In this document: piece after piece, positions 7,617 through 15,018 of the stretch | Layout: every line of letters begins with the position of its first letter | Numbering within the stretch: the first letter of the stretch is position 1 | Origin: Pseudomonas antarctica | GTDB lineage: Bacteria; Pseudomonadota; Gammaproteobacteria; Pseudomonadales; Pseudomonadaceae | Reading direction: 5' to 3' | DNA length: 64,000 nucleotides | NCBI RefSeq assembly: GCF_900624995.1 | Contig: NZ_UYXQ01000011.1 | Location: forward strand, 1-64,000 | The notes under the pieces: generated by a model | What the model saw: the letters and a program-made list of their open reading frames with translations, nothing else | Told to the model about the DNA's origin: nothing | The model's database searches: none | Position numbers and translations under genes: made by a program

Positions 7617-8969
7617 ATGTCTGACCGTTATATCGACTTCGCCAACTCAAGCCTCGGCCATCGCCTGGTCGCCGCCCTTGGCCTGCCGTCACCGGTACGC
7701 CTGGAACGCTGGCAGGCTGGCCGCCTGCGCCCAGTAGAGGGTGCGCTGCTGCTGGGCGGCGGCGCACTGGCGGCCAAGGTGCTGCCATTTGCCAATAAAC
7801 TCACCGACGCGATTTACAGCTATGGCGCCGAGCCGCTGGGTGCGCCCGCCTGGATACCCGGGCATGGCCCCAAGCTCAAGGCCGTAGTGTTTGATGCCAG
7901 TGATTTGCAACACACCGACCAACTCAAGCAACTGCGAGAATTTTTTCAGCCTCTGCTGAAGAATCTCGACCACAACGCGCATCTGGTGATTCTTGGTCGC
8001 GCGCCGGAAAGCCTCAGCGACCCGTTCGCCGCCAGTGCGCAACGTGCCCTGGAAGGTTTCAGCCGCTCCCTGGCCAAGGAGCTGCGCAGTGGCGGTGTAT
8101 TGCAATTGTTGTATGTCGGTGAGGGCGCTGAAGACCAGTTGGAAGGCGCATTGCGGTTTTTCCTCTCGCCCAAAAGCGCCTACATCTCGGGCCAGGTGAT
8201 TCGCCTGCAAGCCTGTGCCACGCCGGTTGAGGATTGGACTCGCCCGTTGGCCGGGCGCAAGGCATTGGTCACCGGTGCCGCCCGTGGCATAGGCGCCGCC
8301 ATCGCCGAAACCCTGGCGCGCGACGGCGCCGATGTGATCGTGCTTGACGTGCCCCAAGCCAAGGCCGATCTCGAAGCCCTGGCTGCACGCCTGGGCGCGC
8401 GCAGCGTATTGCTGGATATCTGCGCCGAAGACGCCGCCACGCAGTTAATCGAACACCTGCCGGACGGCATCGACATCGTGGTGCACAACGCAGGCATTAC
8501 CCGCGACAAGACCTTGGCCAATATGACCCCGGAGTACTGGGACGCGGTGCTAGCGGTCAACCTCAACGCACCGCAAGTGCTGACCAAGGCCCTGCTCGAC
8601 AGCGGCACCCTGCGCGACAATGGCCGCGTGGTGTTGCTGGCCTCAATCAGCGGCATCGCGGGCAATCGCGGGCAAACCAACTATGCCGCGAGCAAGGCCG
8701 GGTTGATCGGCCTGGCCCAAGCCTGGGCGCCGTTGCTGGGCGAGCGCGGGATCAGCATTAATGCCGTGGCGCCTGGTTTTATTGAAACCCAGATGACTGC
8801 GCACATTCCTTTCGCCCTGCGCGAAGCCGGGCGGCGTATGAGTTCGCTGGGCCAGGGCGGCTTGCCGCAGGACGTCGCCGAAGCGGTGGCGTGGCTCGGT
8901 CAACCGGGTTCAGGCGCGATCAGCGGCCAAGCGTTGCGGGTTTGTGGGCAAAGCCTGCTGGGAGCATAA
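7617..8969 (+). CDS. two-domain 3-oxoacyl-ACP reductase (high-molecular-weight FabG type)
   Basis: A 450-residue protein. The first 200 or so residues form a degenerate N-terminal domain as found in large FabG proteins. The C-terminal half is a short-chain dehydrogenase with the cofactor motif VTGAARGIGAAIAETLA near residue 218, NAGITRDKTLANM, and the catalytic ASISG...NYAASKAG Ser-Tyr-Lys set. It would reduce a 3-oxoacyl thioester with NAD(P)H. GGAGAG upstream supports the ATG at 7617. The MaoC-like gene begins 2 bases after its stop, so the two form an operon. Confidence 0.9.
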   Translation: MSDRYIDFANSSLGHRLVAALGLPSPVRLERWQAGRLRPVEGALLLGGGALAAKVLPFANKLTDAIYSYGAEPLGAPAWIPGHGPKLKAVVFDASDLQHTDQLKQLREFFQPLLKNLDHNAHLVILGRAPESLSDPFAASAQRALEGFSRSLAKELRSGGVLQLLYVGEGAEDQLEGALRFFLSPKSAYISGQVIRLQACATPVEDWTRPLAGRKALVTGAARGIGAAIAETLARDGADVIVLDVPQAKADLEALAARLGARSVLLDICAEDAATQLIEHLPDGIDIVVHNAGITRDKTLANMTPEYWDAVLAVNLNAPQVLTKALLDSGTLRDNGRVVLLASISGIAGNRGQTNYAASKAGLIGLAQAWAPLLGERGISINAVAPGFIETQMTAHIPFALREAGRRMSSLGQGGLPQDVAEAVAWLGQPGSGAISGQALRVCGQSLLGA

Positions 8970-8971
8970 GC

Positions 8972-9820
8972 ATGCAATGGCAGACCTTAGGCAGTGCCCC
9001 GTTTCTGCCGCCGCTGTATTGGCGCGCAGCACTCAAGCGCAAGATCACCGGCAGCACCTTGCCCGAGCAGGGGTTGCGTTGCCAGATGCGCATCAATCCG
9101 CAGGATGTGGCGGCCTATCGTAACGTCTGCGGCTTTGCCGACAGCCCCATCCTGCCGGCCACTTACCCGCATATCCTGGCGTTCGGCCTGCAGATGCAAT
9201 TACTGACCACAAAAAACTTTCCGTTCCCGCTGCTGGGGCTGATTCACCTGCGCAACCGTATCCGTCTCCATCGGCCACTGGGCGCTGTCAGTGAGGTGAC
9301 GGTTAGTGTGCACGTGCAGAACCTGAGGCCGCACGCCAAAGGTGCGACCTTTGAAGTGGTGACCACTCTTGAGGATTCGCTCGGCCTGCTGTGGGAAGCC
9401 GAAAGCCAAATGCTCTGCCGGGGCGTGAAGCTTGAAGGCGAGCCGGCGGGTGACACATTGCCCAGCCCCACACAGGTCAACGAACTGACCCGCTGGAAAG
9501 CCCCCGCCGATATCGGCCGCCGCTACGCCCGAGTGTCCGGCGATTACAACCCCATCCATTTGAGCGCACTGACCGCCAAGTTATTCGGCTTCCCCCAAGC
9601 CATTGCTCATGGGTTGTGGAACAAAGCGCATACCCTCGCAGCCTTGGGTGAACACTTACCGCCTGCCAACATTGAAATAGTCGTTGAGTTCAAGAAACCC
9701 GTGCGCTTACCCAGTGAAGTTACTTTACTGACCCGTGCGCCTGGCGCCAGCGGTGAGTGGCTATTAAAGGGGGCGGGTGACATTGAGCATATGGTCGGCA
9801 TGTGGCAACCCATCGCCTAA
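8972..9820 (+). CDS. MaoC-like (R)-specific enoyl hydratase
   Basis: A 282-residue protein with a hot-dog fold C-terminal domain. The hydratase-2 signature is RRYARVSGDYNPIHLSALTA (Asp and His in the D-x-N-P-I-H core) near residue 190. The N-terminal half would be the second hot-dog-like domain that completes the double fold. With the reductase upstream and the thiolase across the divergent promoter it could hydrate 2-enoyl thioesters in a fatty-acyl cycle. The start at 8972 lies 2 bases after the fabG-like stop, with GGAG in the preceding codons. It is followed by a strong terminator. Confidence 0.88.
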   Translation: MQWQTLGSAPFLPPLYWRAALKRKITGSTLPEQGLRCQMRINPQDVAAYRNVCGFADSPILPATYPHILAFGLQMQLLTTKNFPFPLLGLIHLRNRIRLHRPLGAVSEVTVSVHVQNLRPHAKGATFEVVTTLEDSLGLLWEAESQMLCRGVKLEGEPAGDTLPSPTQVNELTRWKAPADIGRRYARVSGDYNPIHLSALTAKLFGFPQAIAHGLWNKAHTLAALGEHLPPANIEIVVEFKKPVRLPSEVTLLTRAPGASGEWLLKGAGDIEHMVGMWQPIA

Positions 9821-9857
9821 AAACACTGATTAATTGTATATATACACCCTAAGTTAT

Positions 9858-9884
9858 AGCGGACCTTACCAGGTCCGCTTTTTT
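9858..9884 (+). terminator. Rho-independent terminator after the MaoC-like gene
   Basis: AGCGGACCT and AGGTCCGCT form a perfect 9-base stem with a TACC loop, followed by a run of six T. It closes the fabG-maoC operon. Confidence 0.92.
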
Positions 9885-10119
9885 ATTTAAGCCACTGATA
9901 TAGTTAATATATACATCTTGATACATCCTCTCTCTATGCCCTTCGCATTAGTCGCTAAGCGCTGCCGGACGCCCCGTATATAAATCGTTAATACCAAGTT
10001 GAGCATTGCGAGAAAAAGCACCTGGGTCTGTTATAGCCACACGGACAAACGTATCGCTACCCAAGAAGTAACGAGCGTTTGAAACAACCAAGGTTGTACA
10101 GGTGCAAGGGAACTCAATC
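9885..10119 (+). promoter_or_regulatory. AT-rich leader/promoter region of the repeat lipoprotein gene
   Basis: About 235 bases without a gene. The first part is markedly AT-rich, unlike the surroundings, with TATATACATC and GATACATCC as a short direct repeat at about 9908-9929. An AAGGG ribosome-binding site lies at 10106-10110. No clear -35/-10 pair could be fixed by eye. Confidence 0.4.
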
Positions 10120-11745
10120 ATGAAAACTCAAACTCAAGTAGTGCTATGGAAAGCAAGTACCGCGCTGGCCCTGATCATGGCGATGAGCCTCGGTGGTTGC
10201 AGCAGCGGTGGCGGCGGACATCACAGCAGCGTGGCGGCCTCGTCCCCTGACGCGGGAGCCGGAAGCGGTGGCGGTACTGGCGGAGGCACCGGCGGCGGTA
10301 CGGATGGTGGTACTGGCGGCGGAACCGGTGGCGGCACGGGCGGTGGTACTGGCGGTGGAACCGGTGGCGGCACGGGCGGTGGTACTGGCGGTGGAACCGG
10401 TGGCGGCACGGGCGGTGGTACGGATGGTGGTACTGGCGGCGGCACGGGCTCGACGACTCCGCTGGTCACTGGCCAGATTGTCGGCACCCTGGGCACCACC
10501 GTGGGTAATGTCGGCGCAGCCGTGGGCGACCTGGGCTCGACCCTGACCGCCGTGCCTATCGTCGGCGTAACCGCTGGTGGCCTGGTGACTGCGACCGGTA
10601 AAGCCGTGACCCGCATCGGTACCGGCGTCACTGCGGGCCTTGGCTCGCTGGGCACCGACAGCAATTCACTGGGCATTACCGTCGCAGGCGTAGGTGATGG
10701 CGTCTCCGATTTGGGCACCGGCGTATCGAACACCGGCAAATCCCTGGGCACTACATTAGGTGGCATTCCGGTTGTCGGCGGCTTGACCGGCGGCGTAGGC
10801 ACCGCAGCAGGTGGCCTGGTGGATAAAGTCGGCGAGGCCGTGACCATGCTCGGCGACACGCTCAGCACCGCCAGTACTACCGGCCCGCTGGGCTCAGTGA
10901 CCAACACGCTCGGCGGCAAAGTGCTGGTGCCTGTGGTGTCGCTGGTGGAAAACACCACCGGCAATCTCGGCAGAGCGAGTGGCTTGGGCAACCCGGTCGG
11001 TGGCGTGCTGGATAAAGTCGGCGCCACCGTCACAGGACTTGGCGGCCAAGTCGCCAGCGCCGGTGGTACAGGCAACCCTCTGGGCACACTCGTAGGCGGC
11101 GTCTTGACGGGTGTCGGCACCACGTTTGATAAGTCCAGCGGCTATGTGAATCCAGCGTCCAGCGCCCCAGCTTCCGGCCTGCCTGAACTTGTCGGCGGCT
11201 TGGTCGCCAACGTGGGTAACGGCCTGAATATCGGCAACACCAACGGCACCATCAGCGCAGCAGGTGTCACCGGTGGCGCACTGGGCAACACCGTCGCCTC
11301 CCTCGGCACTATCATCGGCGGTACCGGCGTCGCCAACACCGCCGCCACCTCGCCGGTAGCAGGCTTGGCCACCAACGTCGGCGCAGCCCTGAACCCTGTG
11401 ACCTCCGGTGTCGCCAGCCTGACGCAAAACATCGGCACCACCACGGGCATCGGCGCTCCCGTCAACGGCCTGGTCACTCAAGTCGGCGGTGCAGTAAGCG
11501 GTATCGGCGCCAACCTGACTGCGGCCAACGCCAACCCGATCACTAACACCTTGGGCACCACCGTAACGGCGGTTGGCAACACGGTGGGCTCGGTGGGTGG
11601 TTTGGTCACCGGGGGCACCAGCAGCGGTGGCGGCTTGCTCGGCGGCTTGAGCGTAGGCGCCAGTGGCTCGGCCAGCGGCAGTGCAAGCACCGGCACCAGT
11701 GGCGGTCTGGGAGGTTTGTTGAACGGCCTGACCGGTAAAAAATAG
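10120..11745 (+). CDS. repeat-rich (Gly/Thr) lipoprotein, putative surface protein
   Basis: A 541-residue protein. It starts with a lipoprotein signal peptide (ALIMAMSLGGCSSGGGG) whose cysteine is near residue 27. A low-complexity stalk of about 15 GGGT/GGGTD units follows (residues about 50-110). The remaining 430 residues are built of degenerate units of roughly 40-60 residues around GGLVDKVGEAVTMLG, GGVLDKVGATVTGLG and NGLVTQVGGAVSGIG. They are rich in Gly, Val and Thr, with no cysteine after the lipobox. Such proteins are often labelled collagen-like, but there is no Gly-X-Y triplet run. The ATG at 10120 follows AAGGG; a GTG at 10102 would put residues before the signal peptide. It lies directly upstream of a TpsB transporter and may be its partner, although a TPS domain is absent. 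Function unknown. Confidence 0.75.
   Translation: MKTQTQVVLWKASTALALIMAMSLGGCSSGGGGHHSSVAASSPDAGAGSGGGTGGGTGGGTDGGTGGGTGGGTGGGTGGGTGGGTGGGTGGGTGGGTGGGTDGGTGGGTGSTTPLVTGQIVGTLGTTVGNVGAAVGDLGSTLTAVPIVGVTAGGLVTATGKAVTRIGTGVTAGLGSLGTDSNSLGITVAGVGDGVSDLGTGVSNTGKSLGTTLGGIPVVGGLTGGVGTAAGGLVDKVGEAVTMLGDTLSTASTTGPLGSVTNTLGGKVLVPVVSLVENTTGNLGRASGLGNPVGGVLDKVGATVTGLGGQVASAGGTGNPLGTLVGGVLTGVGTTFDKSSGYVNPASSAPASGLPELVGGLVANVGNGLNIGNTNGTISAAGVTGGALGNTVASLGTIIGGTGVANTAATSPVAGLATNVGAALNPVTSGVASLTQNIGTTTGIGAPVNGLVTQVGGAVSGIGANLTAANANPITNTLGTTVTAVGNTVGSVGGLVTGGTSSGGGLLGGLSVGASGSASGSASTGTSGGLGGLLNGLTGKK
10264..10447. repeat. coding tandem repeat (12-base unit, 36-base higher-order period)
   Basis: Twelve-base units encoding Gly-Gly-Gly-Thr are arranged in a 36-base higher order. 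10321-10356 is repeated exactly at 10357-10392 and again over 28 bases at 10393-10420. A GGTACGGATGGTGGTACTGG block occurs near both ends (10297 and 10417). All periods are multiples of three, so slippage would change length without a frameshift. Confidence 0.9.
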
Positions 11746-11797
11746 ATTTGCACCTGGCCGATTAGACGGCCTCCCCTACAGCGCCTACGCTTGGTTG

Positions 11798-11831
11798 AGA
11801 CGAGAGACCTTATAAGTCTCTCGTCTTTTTT
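11798..11831 (+). terminator. Rho-independent terminator after the repeat lipoprotein
   Basis: AGACGAGAGAC and GTCTCTCGTCT form a perfect 11-base stem with a 7-base loop, followed by six T. It separates the lipoprotein gene from the TpsB gene, so the latter needs read-through or its own promoter in 11832-11928. Confidence 0.93.
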
Positions 11832-11928
11832 ATGGCCAGGTTTTAACCGTAATGCCTTGCCCTCCCGAACCGTGTCCCAGAACCCGGCGGGCCCGAAACG
11901 CTGCTGCAGTTTGACCAAGGAGTGTCCT

Positions 11929-13611
11929 ATGCGCGTGTTGACGCCGTTGTTAGTGCTAACCCTCAGCGCCTACGTCCAGGCCGAGACCCTTCCCAGCTTC
12001 CTCAACAGCAACGACACCATACGTAACCTGCCGGTGCCCAACCTTCCCGCCGACGCCTATCGATCGGTCACACCCCAGACCCAAGTACCCGAAGCGCCTG
12101 CCACCCAGGGCCAGCCCTTGTTGATGGGCACCAAGGTCACCATCCGCAAGCTGCAAATCGAGGGCGGCACAATCTACCCGCTCGACGAGACAGCCAAGGC
12201 CTACGCGCCGCTGATTGGCCATGAGACCAACCTTGCGCAACTGATCGAAGCCACCCGCAGCATCACGCGTCGCTACCAGGACGACGGCTACCTGCTGTCC
12301 TATGCATTCCTGCCGCAACAGACCTTCGAAAACGGCCTGGTGCGTGTGGTGCTGGTGGAGGGTTACATCAAGGATTATCAACAAAGCGGCGATATCGGCT
12401 CGGTGTCGGCATACGTCGACAAGCTGGCGAATAAACTGCTGGCCGAACGCCCTCTGACCCGCAAGACGTTTGAACGCTATACCACGCTCATGGGCCGTAT
12501 TCCCGGCGTAACGTTGCAGGCGCAAGTGCCACCGCCAGGCACCACCGATGGCGGCACGCACATGGTCATCCAGGCCACCCGCAAGCCATTTACCACCAGC
12601 ATGAGCCTGGTCGATAAAAACCGTGGTGGCACGCAAGCATTGCTCACCGCCACCAGCAACTCACAAACCGCTATGGGCGAGCAGCTTAACGTCAGCGGCC
12701 TGTTCCCGCCGGGCGATGACAAAGAGCACTACTACCGCGTGGGCTACAGCCAATTCATCAATGCCGAAGGCAGCCAACTGGCGCTTGGCGCCGAGCGTTA
12801 TCGCGCCGACCCCAAAAGCAATATCCAACTGGACGGCGGCTTCGAGCTCAAGCCGCACCAGGCGATCGACCGCTACACCATCGGCCTCAGCCACCCGCTG
12901 ATTGCTTCACCTAACGAATCGTTGACCCTGGGCACCCGCCTGTACGCGGTGGACCAAACCACCCGCTATCAACTGGTGGGCTACCCCAACCGTTTCGACA
13001 TCGAAACCAACTTGCGTGCGCTGGCGTTCGAGGGCGACTGGCGCAAGTCCGACACTCGGCAATTGCGCATTCTCAGCGCCGGTGTGTACCAAGGCATCAA
13101 CGGTTTGGGCGCCACTACCCGCAGTGATCTGGAAGGAACAAAACCTGACCTGGACTTCTTTCGCCTACGCCTGTCGGGCGTGCAAAGCGACAAATTTTTC
13201 GATAACTGGCAAGGCGTGCTATCGGGTGCGTTCTACTGGAGCGACAACACGTTGCCCGACAGTGAACGCGCTACGTTCGGCGGGCAGAACTTCGGCCGCG
13301 GCTACCCCGATGACCAGGGCTCGGGCGACAAGGGTTGGGGCGTGGCGTATGAGGTCAACTACAGCTTCAACCGTGCCGGCAATTGGGTGAAGGTCCTGCA
13401 ACCCTATGTGGTGCTCGACCGCGCCAAGACCTGGTTCAACGCGCTGCCGGTCAAAAGCAATGACATGTCATCGGCGGCCGTGGGGCTGCGCTTTGGTGAC
13501 AACAAGTACTACAACATTGCCCTTGAAGCGGCCAAGCCGATGTCGGACATCGCCCTAGACAGTTTCAACCGGCGGCCGCGGTACACCCTGAGTTTCAGCT
13601 ATCAACTGTGA
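11929..13611 (+). CDS. TpsB-type (ShlB/FhaC/HecB family) outer-membrane transporter
   Basis: A 560-residue outer-membrane protein of the two-partner secretion family. A signal peptide (MRVLTPLLVLTLSAYVQA) is followed by a linker and POTRA-type periplasmic domains (residues about 65-210, including ATRSITRRYQDDGYLLSYAF and VVLVEGYI). A 16-strand-type barrel of alternating residues follows and ends in Phe-Ser-Tyr-Gln-Leu. The conserved loop-6 arginine motif appears as FGRGYPDD near residue 457. The ATG follows AAGGAG by 6 bases. Partner TpsA exoproteins carry an N-terminal haemagglutination-type domain; none is encoded in this window. The upstream repeat lipoprotein is the only adjacent candidate cargo. 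Confidence 0.88.
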   Translation: MRVLTPLLVLTLSAYVQAETLPSFLNSNDTIRNLPVPNLPADAYRSVTPQTQVPEAPATQGQPLLMGTKVTIRKLQIEGGTIYPLDETAKAYAPLIGHETNLAQLIEATRSITRRYQDDGYLLSYAFLPQQTFENGLVRVVLVEGYIKDYQQSGDIGSVSAYVDKLANKLLAERPLTRKTFERYTTLMGRIPGVTLQAQVPPPGTTDGGTHMVIQATRKPFTTSMSLVDKNRGGTQALLTATSNSQTAMGEQLNVSGLFPPGDDKEHYYRVGYSQFINAEGSQLALGAERYRADPKSNIQLDGGFELKPHQAIDRYTIGLSHPLIASPNESLTLGTRLYAVDQTTRYQLVGYPNRFDIETNLRALAFEGDWRKSDTRQLRILSAGVYQGINGLGATTRSDLEGTKPDLDFFRLRLSGVQSDKFFDNWQGVLSGAFYWSDNTLPDSERATFGGQNFGRGYPDDQGSGDKGWGVAYEVNYSFNRAGNWVKVLQPYVVLDRAKTWFNALPVKSNDMSSAAVGLRFGDNKYYNIALEAAKPMSDIALDSFNRRPRYTLSFSYQL

Positions 13612-13646
13612 GTATTTGTGGCGGCTCGCGGGTTAGGGAGTGCAGT

Positions 13647-13676
13647 CTCCTGTGGCGAGCGGGCTTGCCACAGGAG
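13647..13676. repeat. single REP-like palindrome
   Basis: CTCCTGTGGC and GCCACAGGAG make a perfect 10-base stem around GAGCGGGCTT, between the TpsB gene and the convergent receiver gene. There is no T-run, but it may weakly stop transcription from both sides. Confidence 0.75.
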
Positions 13677-13757
13677 GCCCACTGCCCACACGTAAGCCCG
13701 CTGACCACAAACAAGCCAGCGTCCAAAACCAGCCGGTTTGGTGCACAAAGCTCGCGC

Positions 13758-14165
13758 CTAAAATCTATGTTTGGCCAGCGGAAACAGGCTGTTGAGGGTG
13801 TCGATCAATCGCACCAGATAGATGGGTTTGCGAAACAGGTCCAGCACCTGCAGACGCAGCATGTCGCTGACGTCATCCATCTCCGCATGCCCCGACATGA
13901 CGATCACCGGCAAGTGTTGGCGATCGGTGTGTTCGCGCAGACGCTTGATCAGGGAGATGCCGCTTTCCTCGGGCATGCGCAGGTCGGTGATGACCAGCGC
14001 TATGTCCGGGTTCAGGGTCAACTCCTGCAACGCGTAAGTGACGGAGGTGGCGGTAAAACAAACGAAGCCCTCGTTCTCCAGCGACTCCGCCAGTTCTACG
14101 AGGGCATCTTCTTCGTCGTCCACCAACAGGATTTGTTGGCGAAAAGGTGCAGCTGCAGCATTCAT
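13758..14165 (-). CDS. single-domain response regulator (receiver only)
   Basis: A 135-residue CheY-like protein with no output domain. The acidic pair is in ILLVDDEED, the phospho-acceptor Asp61 in VITDLRMPEE, the switch Ser in VIVMSGHAE, and the Lys113-Pro pair in LFRKP, so all phosphorylation residues are present. Its wording resembles the receiver of PprB (GLVLCDLHMPD), encoded at 22496-23278. It lies just downstream of the two flp genes on the same strand. It might act as a phosphate sink or signalling partner in the PprA/PprB pathway; that is inference from context. Confidence 0.85.
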   Translation of the reverse strand: MNAAAAPFRQQILLVDDEEDALVELAESLENEGFVCFTATSVTYALQELTLNPDIALVITDLRMPEESGISLIKRLREHTDRQHLPVIVMSGHAEMDDVSDMLRLQVLDLFRKPIYLVRLIDTLNSLFPLAKHRF

Positions 14166-14225
14166 GGGTACTACCTGGCGTTGCTAATCAATAACAAAGG
14201 TACTCACAGAATGCCGTCTACACGA

Positions 14226-14420
14226 TCACGTTGGCGTTATGGCTGTCGTGATTTTTGTAAACAACGCGCTGATCTGAGGAGACAGCGTAGTCCCTGCTGC
14301 CAGTATCACCAGCGCCACAATTGCCACGAGGATGAGGTACTCAATCGCCGTTGCACCGTCTTTGCGACGCAAGAACAACTGGAGTTGAATGCAACATCTC
14401 ATCAACAGATCAAGGATCAT
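14226..14420 (-). CDS. flp: Flp type IVb pilin (copy 2)
   Basis: A 64-residue prepilin. A short charged leader ends at Lys-Asp-Gly, followed by the processing site G|ATAIEYLILVAIVALVIL with the Glu5-Tyr6 pair that marks Flp pilins. A 20-residue hydrophobic helix and a short tail follow. FppA (23404-23877) would cleave after the glycine. The start at 14420 is chosen because GAGGAG lies about 7 bases upstream and the length then equals that of the sister gene. Some upstream codons also read in frame but lack a ribosome-binding site. The pilin polymerises into Flp/Tad adhesive fimbriae. Confidence 0.92.
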   Translation of the reverse strand: MILDLLMRCCIQLQLFLRRKDGATAIEYLILVAIVALVILAAGTTLSPQISALFTKITTAITPT

Positions 14421-14493
14421 GATACGACTCCTCTGGCGCCTCTGCGCCTGGTCAATAATAAGGTACTGCACAGTCGTCAGACACCTTGCGCTT

Positions 14494-14688
14494 TTACGGT
14501 GGCGTAACGGCGGTGGTGATCTTGTCGAAGAACGCAGTGATCTGTGGTTTTAGCGTAGTGCCAGCTGCCAGTATCACCAACGCTACAATCGCCACGAGAA
14601 TGAGATATTCAATCGCCGTCGCGCCGTCTTTGCGCTGAAAAAGCAACTGCAGCTGGACGTGAATTCTAATCAACAGATCGAGGATCAT
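14494..14688 (-). CDS. flp: Flp type IVb pilin (copy 1)
   Basis: A 64-residue prepilin that is nearly the same in the leader and helix as the gene at 14226 (MILDLLIRIHVQLQL, then G|ATAIEYLILVAIVAL), differing mainly in the C-terminal tail (FFDKITTAVTPP against LFTKITTAITPT). AAGGAG lies 8 bases before the ATG at 14688. It is the first gene of the leftward flp-flp-receiver set and is read divergently from rcpC. Gene duplication is the simplest explanation for the pair. Confidence 0.93.
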   Translation of the reverse strand: MILDLLIRIHVQLQLLFQRKDGATAIEYLILVAIVALVILAAGTTLKPQITAFFDKITTAVTPP

Positions 14689-15018
14689 AAGTACTGCTCC
14701 TTGGGCGGCCAAGCGCCCTAACTCGGTGCTGCACAGTCATTGCCATGTGCCATCTGAGCATTGTCAACAAACACCACTCTCACAACTGTAAGAACGGATT
14801 AATCACAAAGTAGTGGTGCTTTGCAGGTGCCTTAAAGCCGTGATTTCTCACTCTGCTCAGGGATGCACGAAGAAATTTTCCTGTCAGTAATGGCATTTCG
14901 TCCTAGCTGAACTACCTTCAAATAGCGAAATAGTTAGTCCACTGTTCATAGCCGCCGGGTTGCGTAATTGACCTGTTCGCAAGACAGGTCGTAGTGCGAC
15001 AGGAAAAGGAGAGCCGTC
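14689..15018. promoter_or_regulatory. divergent control region between flp and rcpC
   Basis: 330 bases with no gene. The centre is AT-rich. CACCACT (14772-14778) and AGTGGTG (14812-14818) form an inverted pair about 40 bases centre to centre. Reading left, GGCACCTGCAAAGC (14831 down to 14818) has the GG-10 bases-GC spacing of a sigma-54 promoter, though AA replaces the usual TT. Toward rcpC, GACCTGT/ACAGGTC (14970-14976 and 14984-14990) form a hairpin just before the AAGGAG site at 15006-15011. PprB is the expected activator, but its binding site was not identified. Confidence 0.45.

Noticed and set aside
9821..10119. horizontal-transfer boundary suggested by the AT-rich stretch
   Set aside because: The AT-rich part is short (under 150 bases), fits a promoter and terminator region, and the genes on both sides have ordinary Pseudomonas codon use.
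10264..10447. tandem direct repeats as a CRISPR-like array
   Set aside because: The units are contiguous without spacers and lie in frame in a lipoprotein gene.
10221..11123. 300-codon proline-rich open frame antisense to the repeat lipoprotein
   Set aside because: The Pro-Pro-Val repeats are only the complement of the GGGT-coding repeat. There is no start signal, and the plus-strand frame has a signal peptide and lipobox.
14689..15018. possible small gene in the flp-rcpC gap
   Set aside because: Short frames exist, but none has a ribosome-binding site, hydrophobic core or codon bias like the neighbours.
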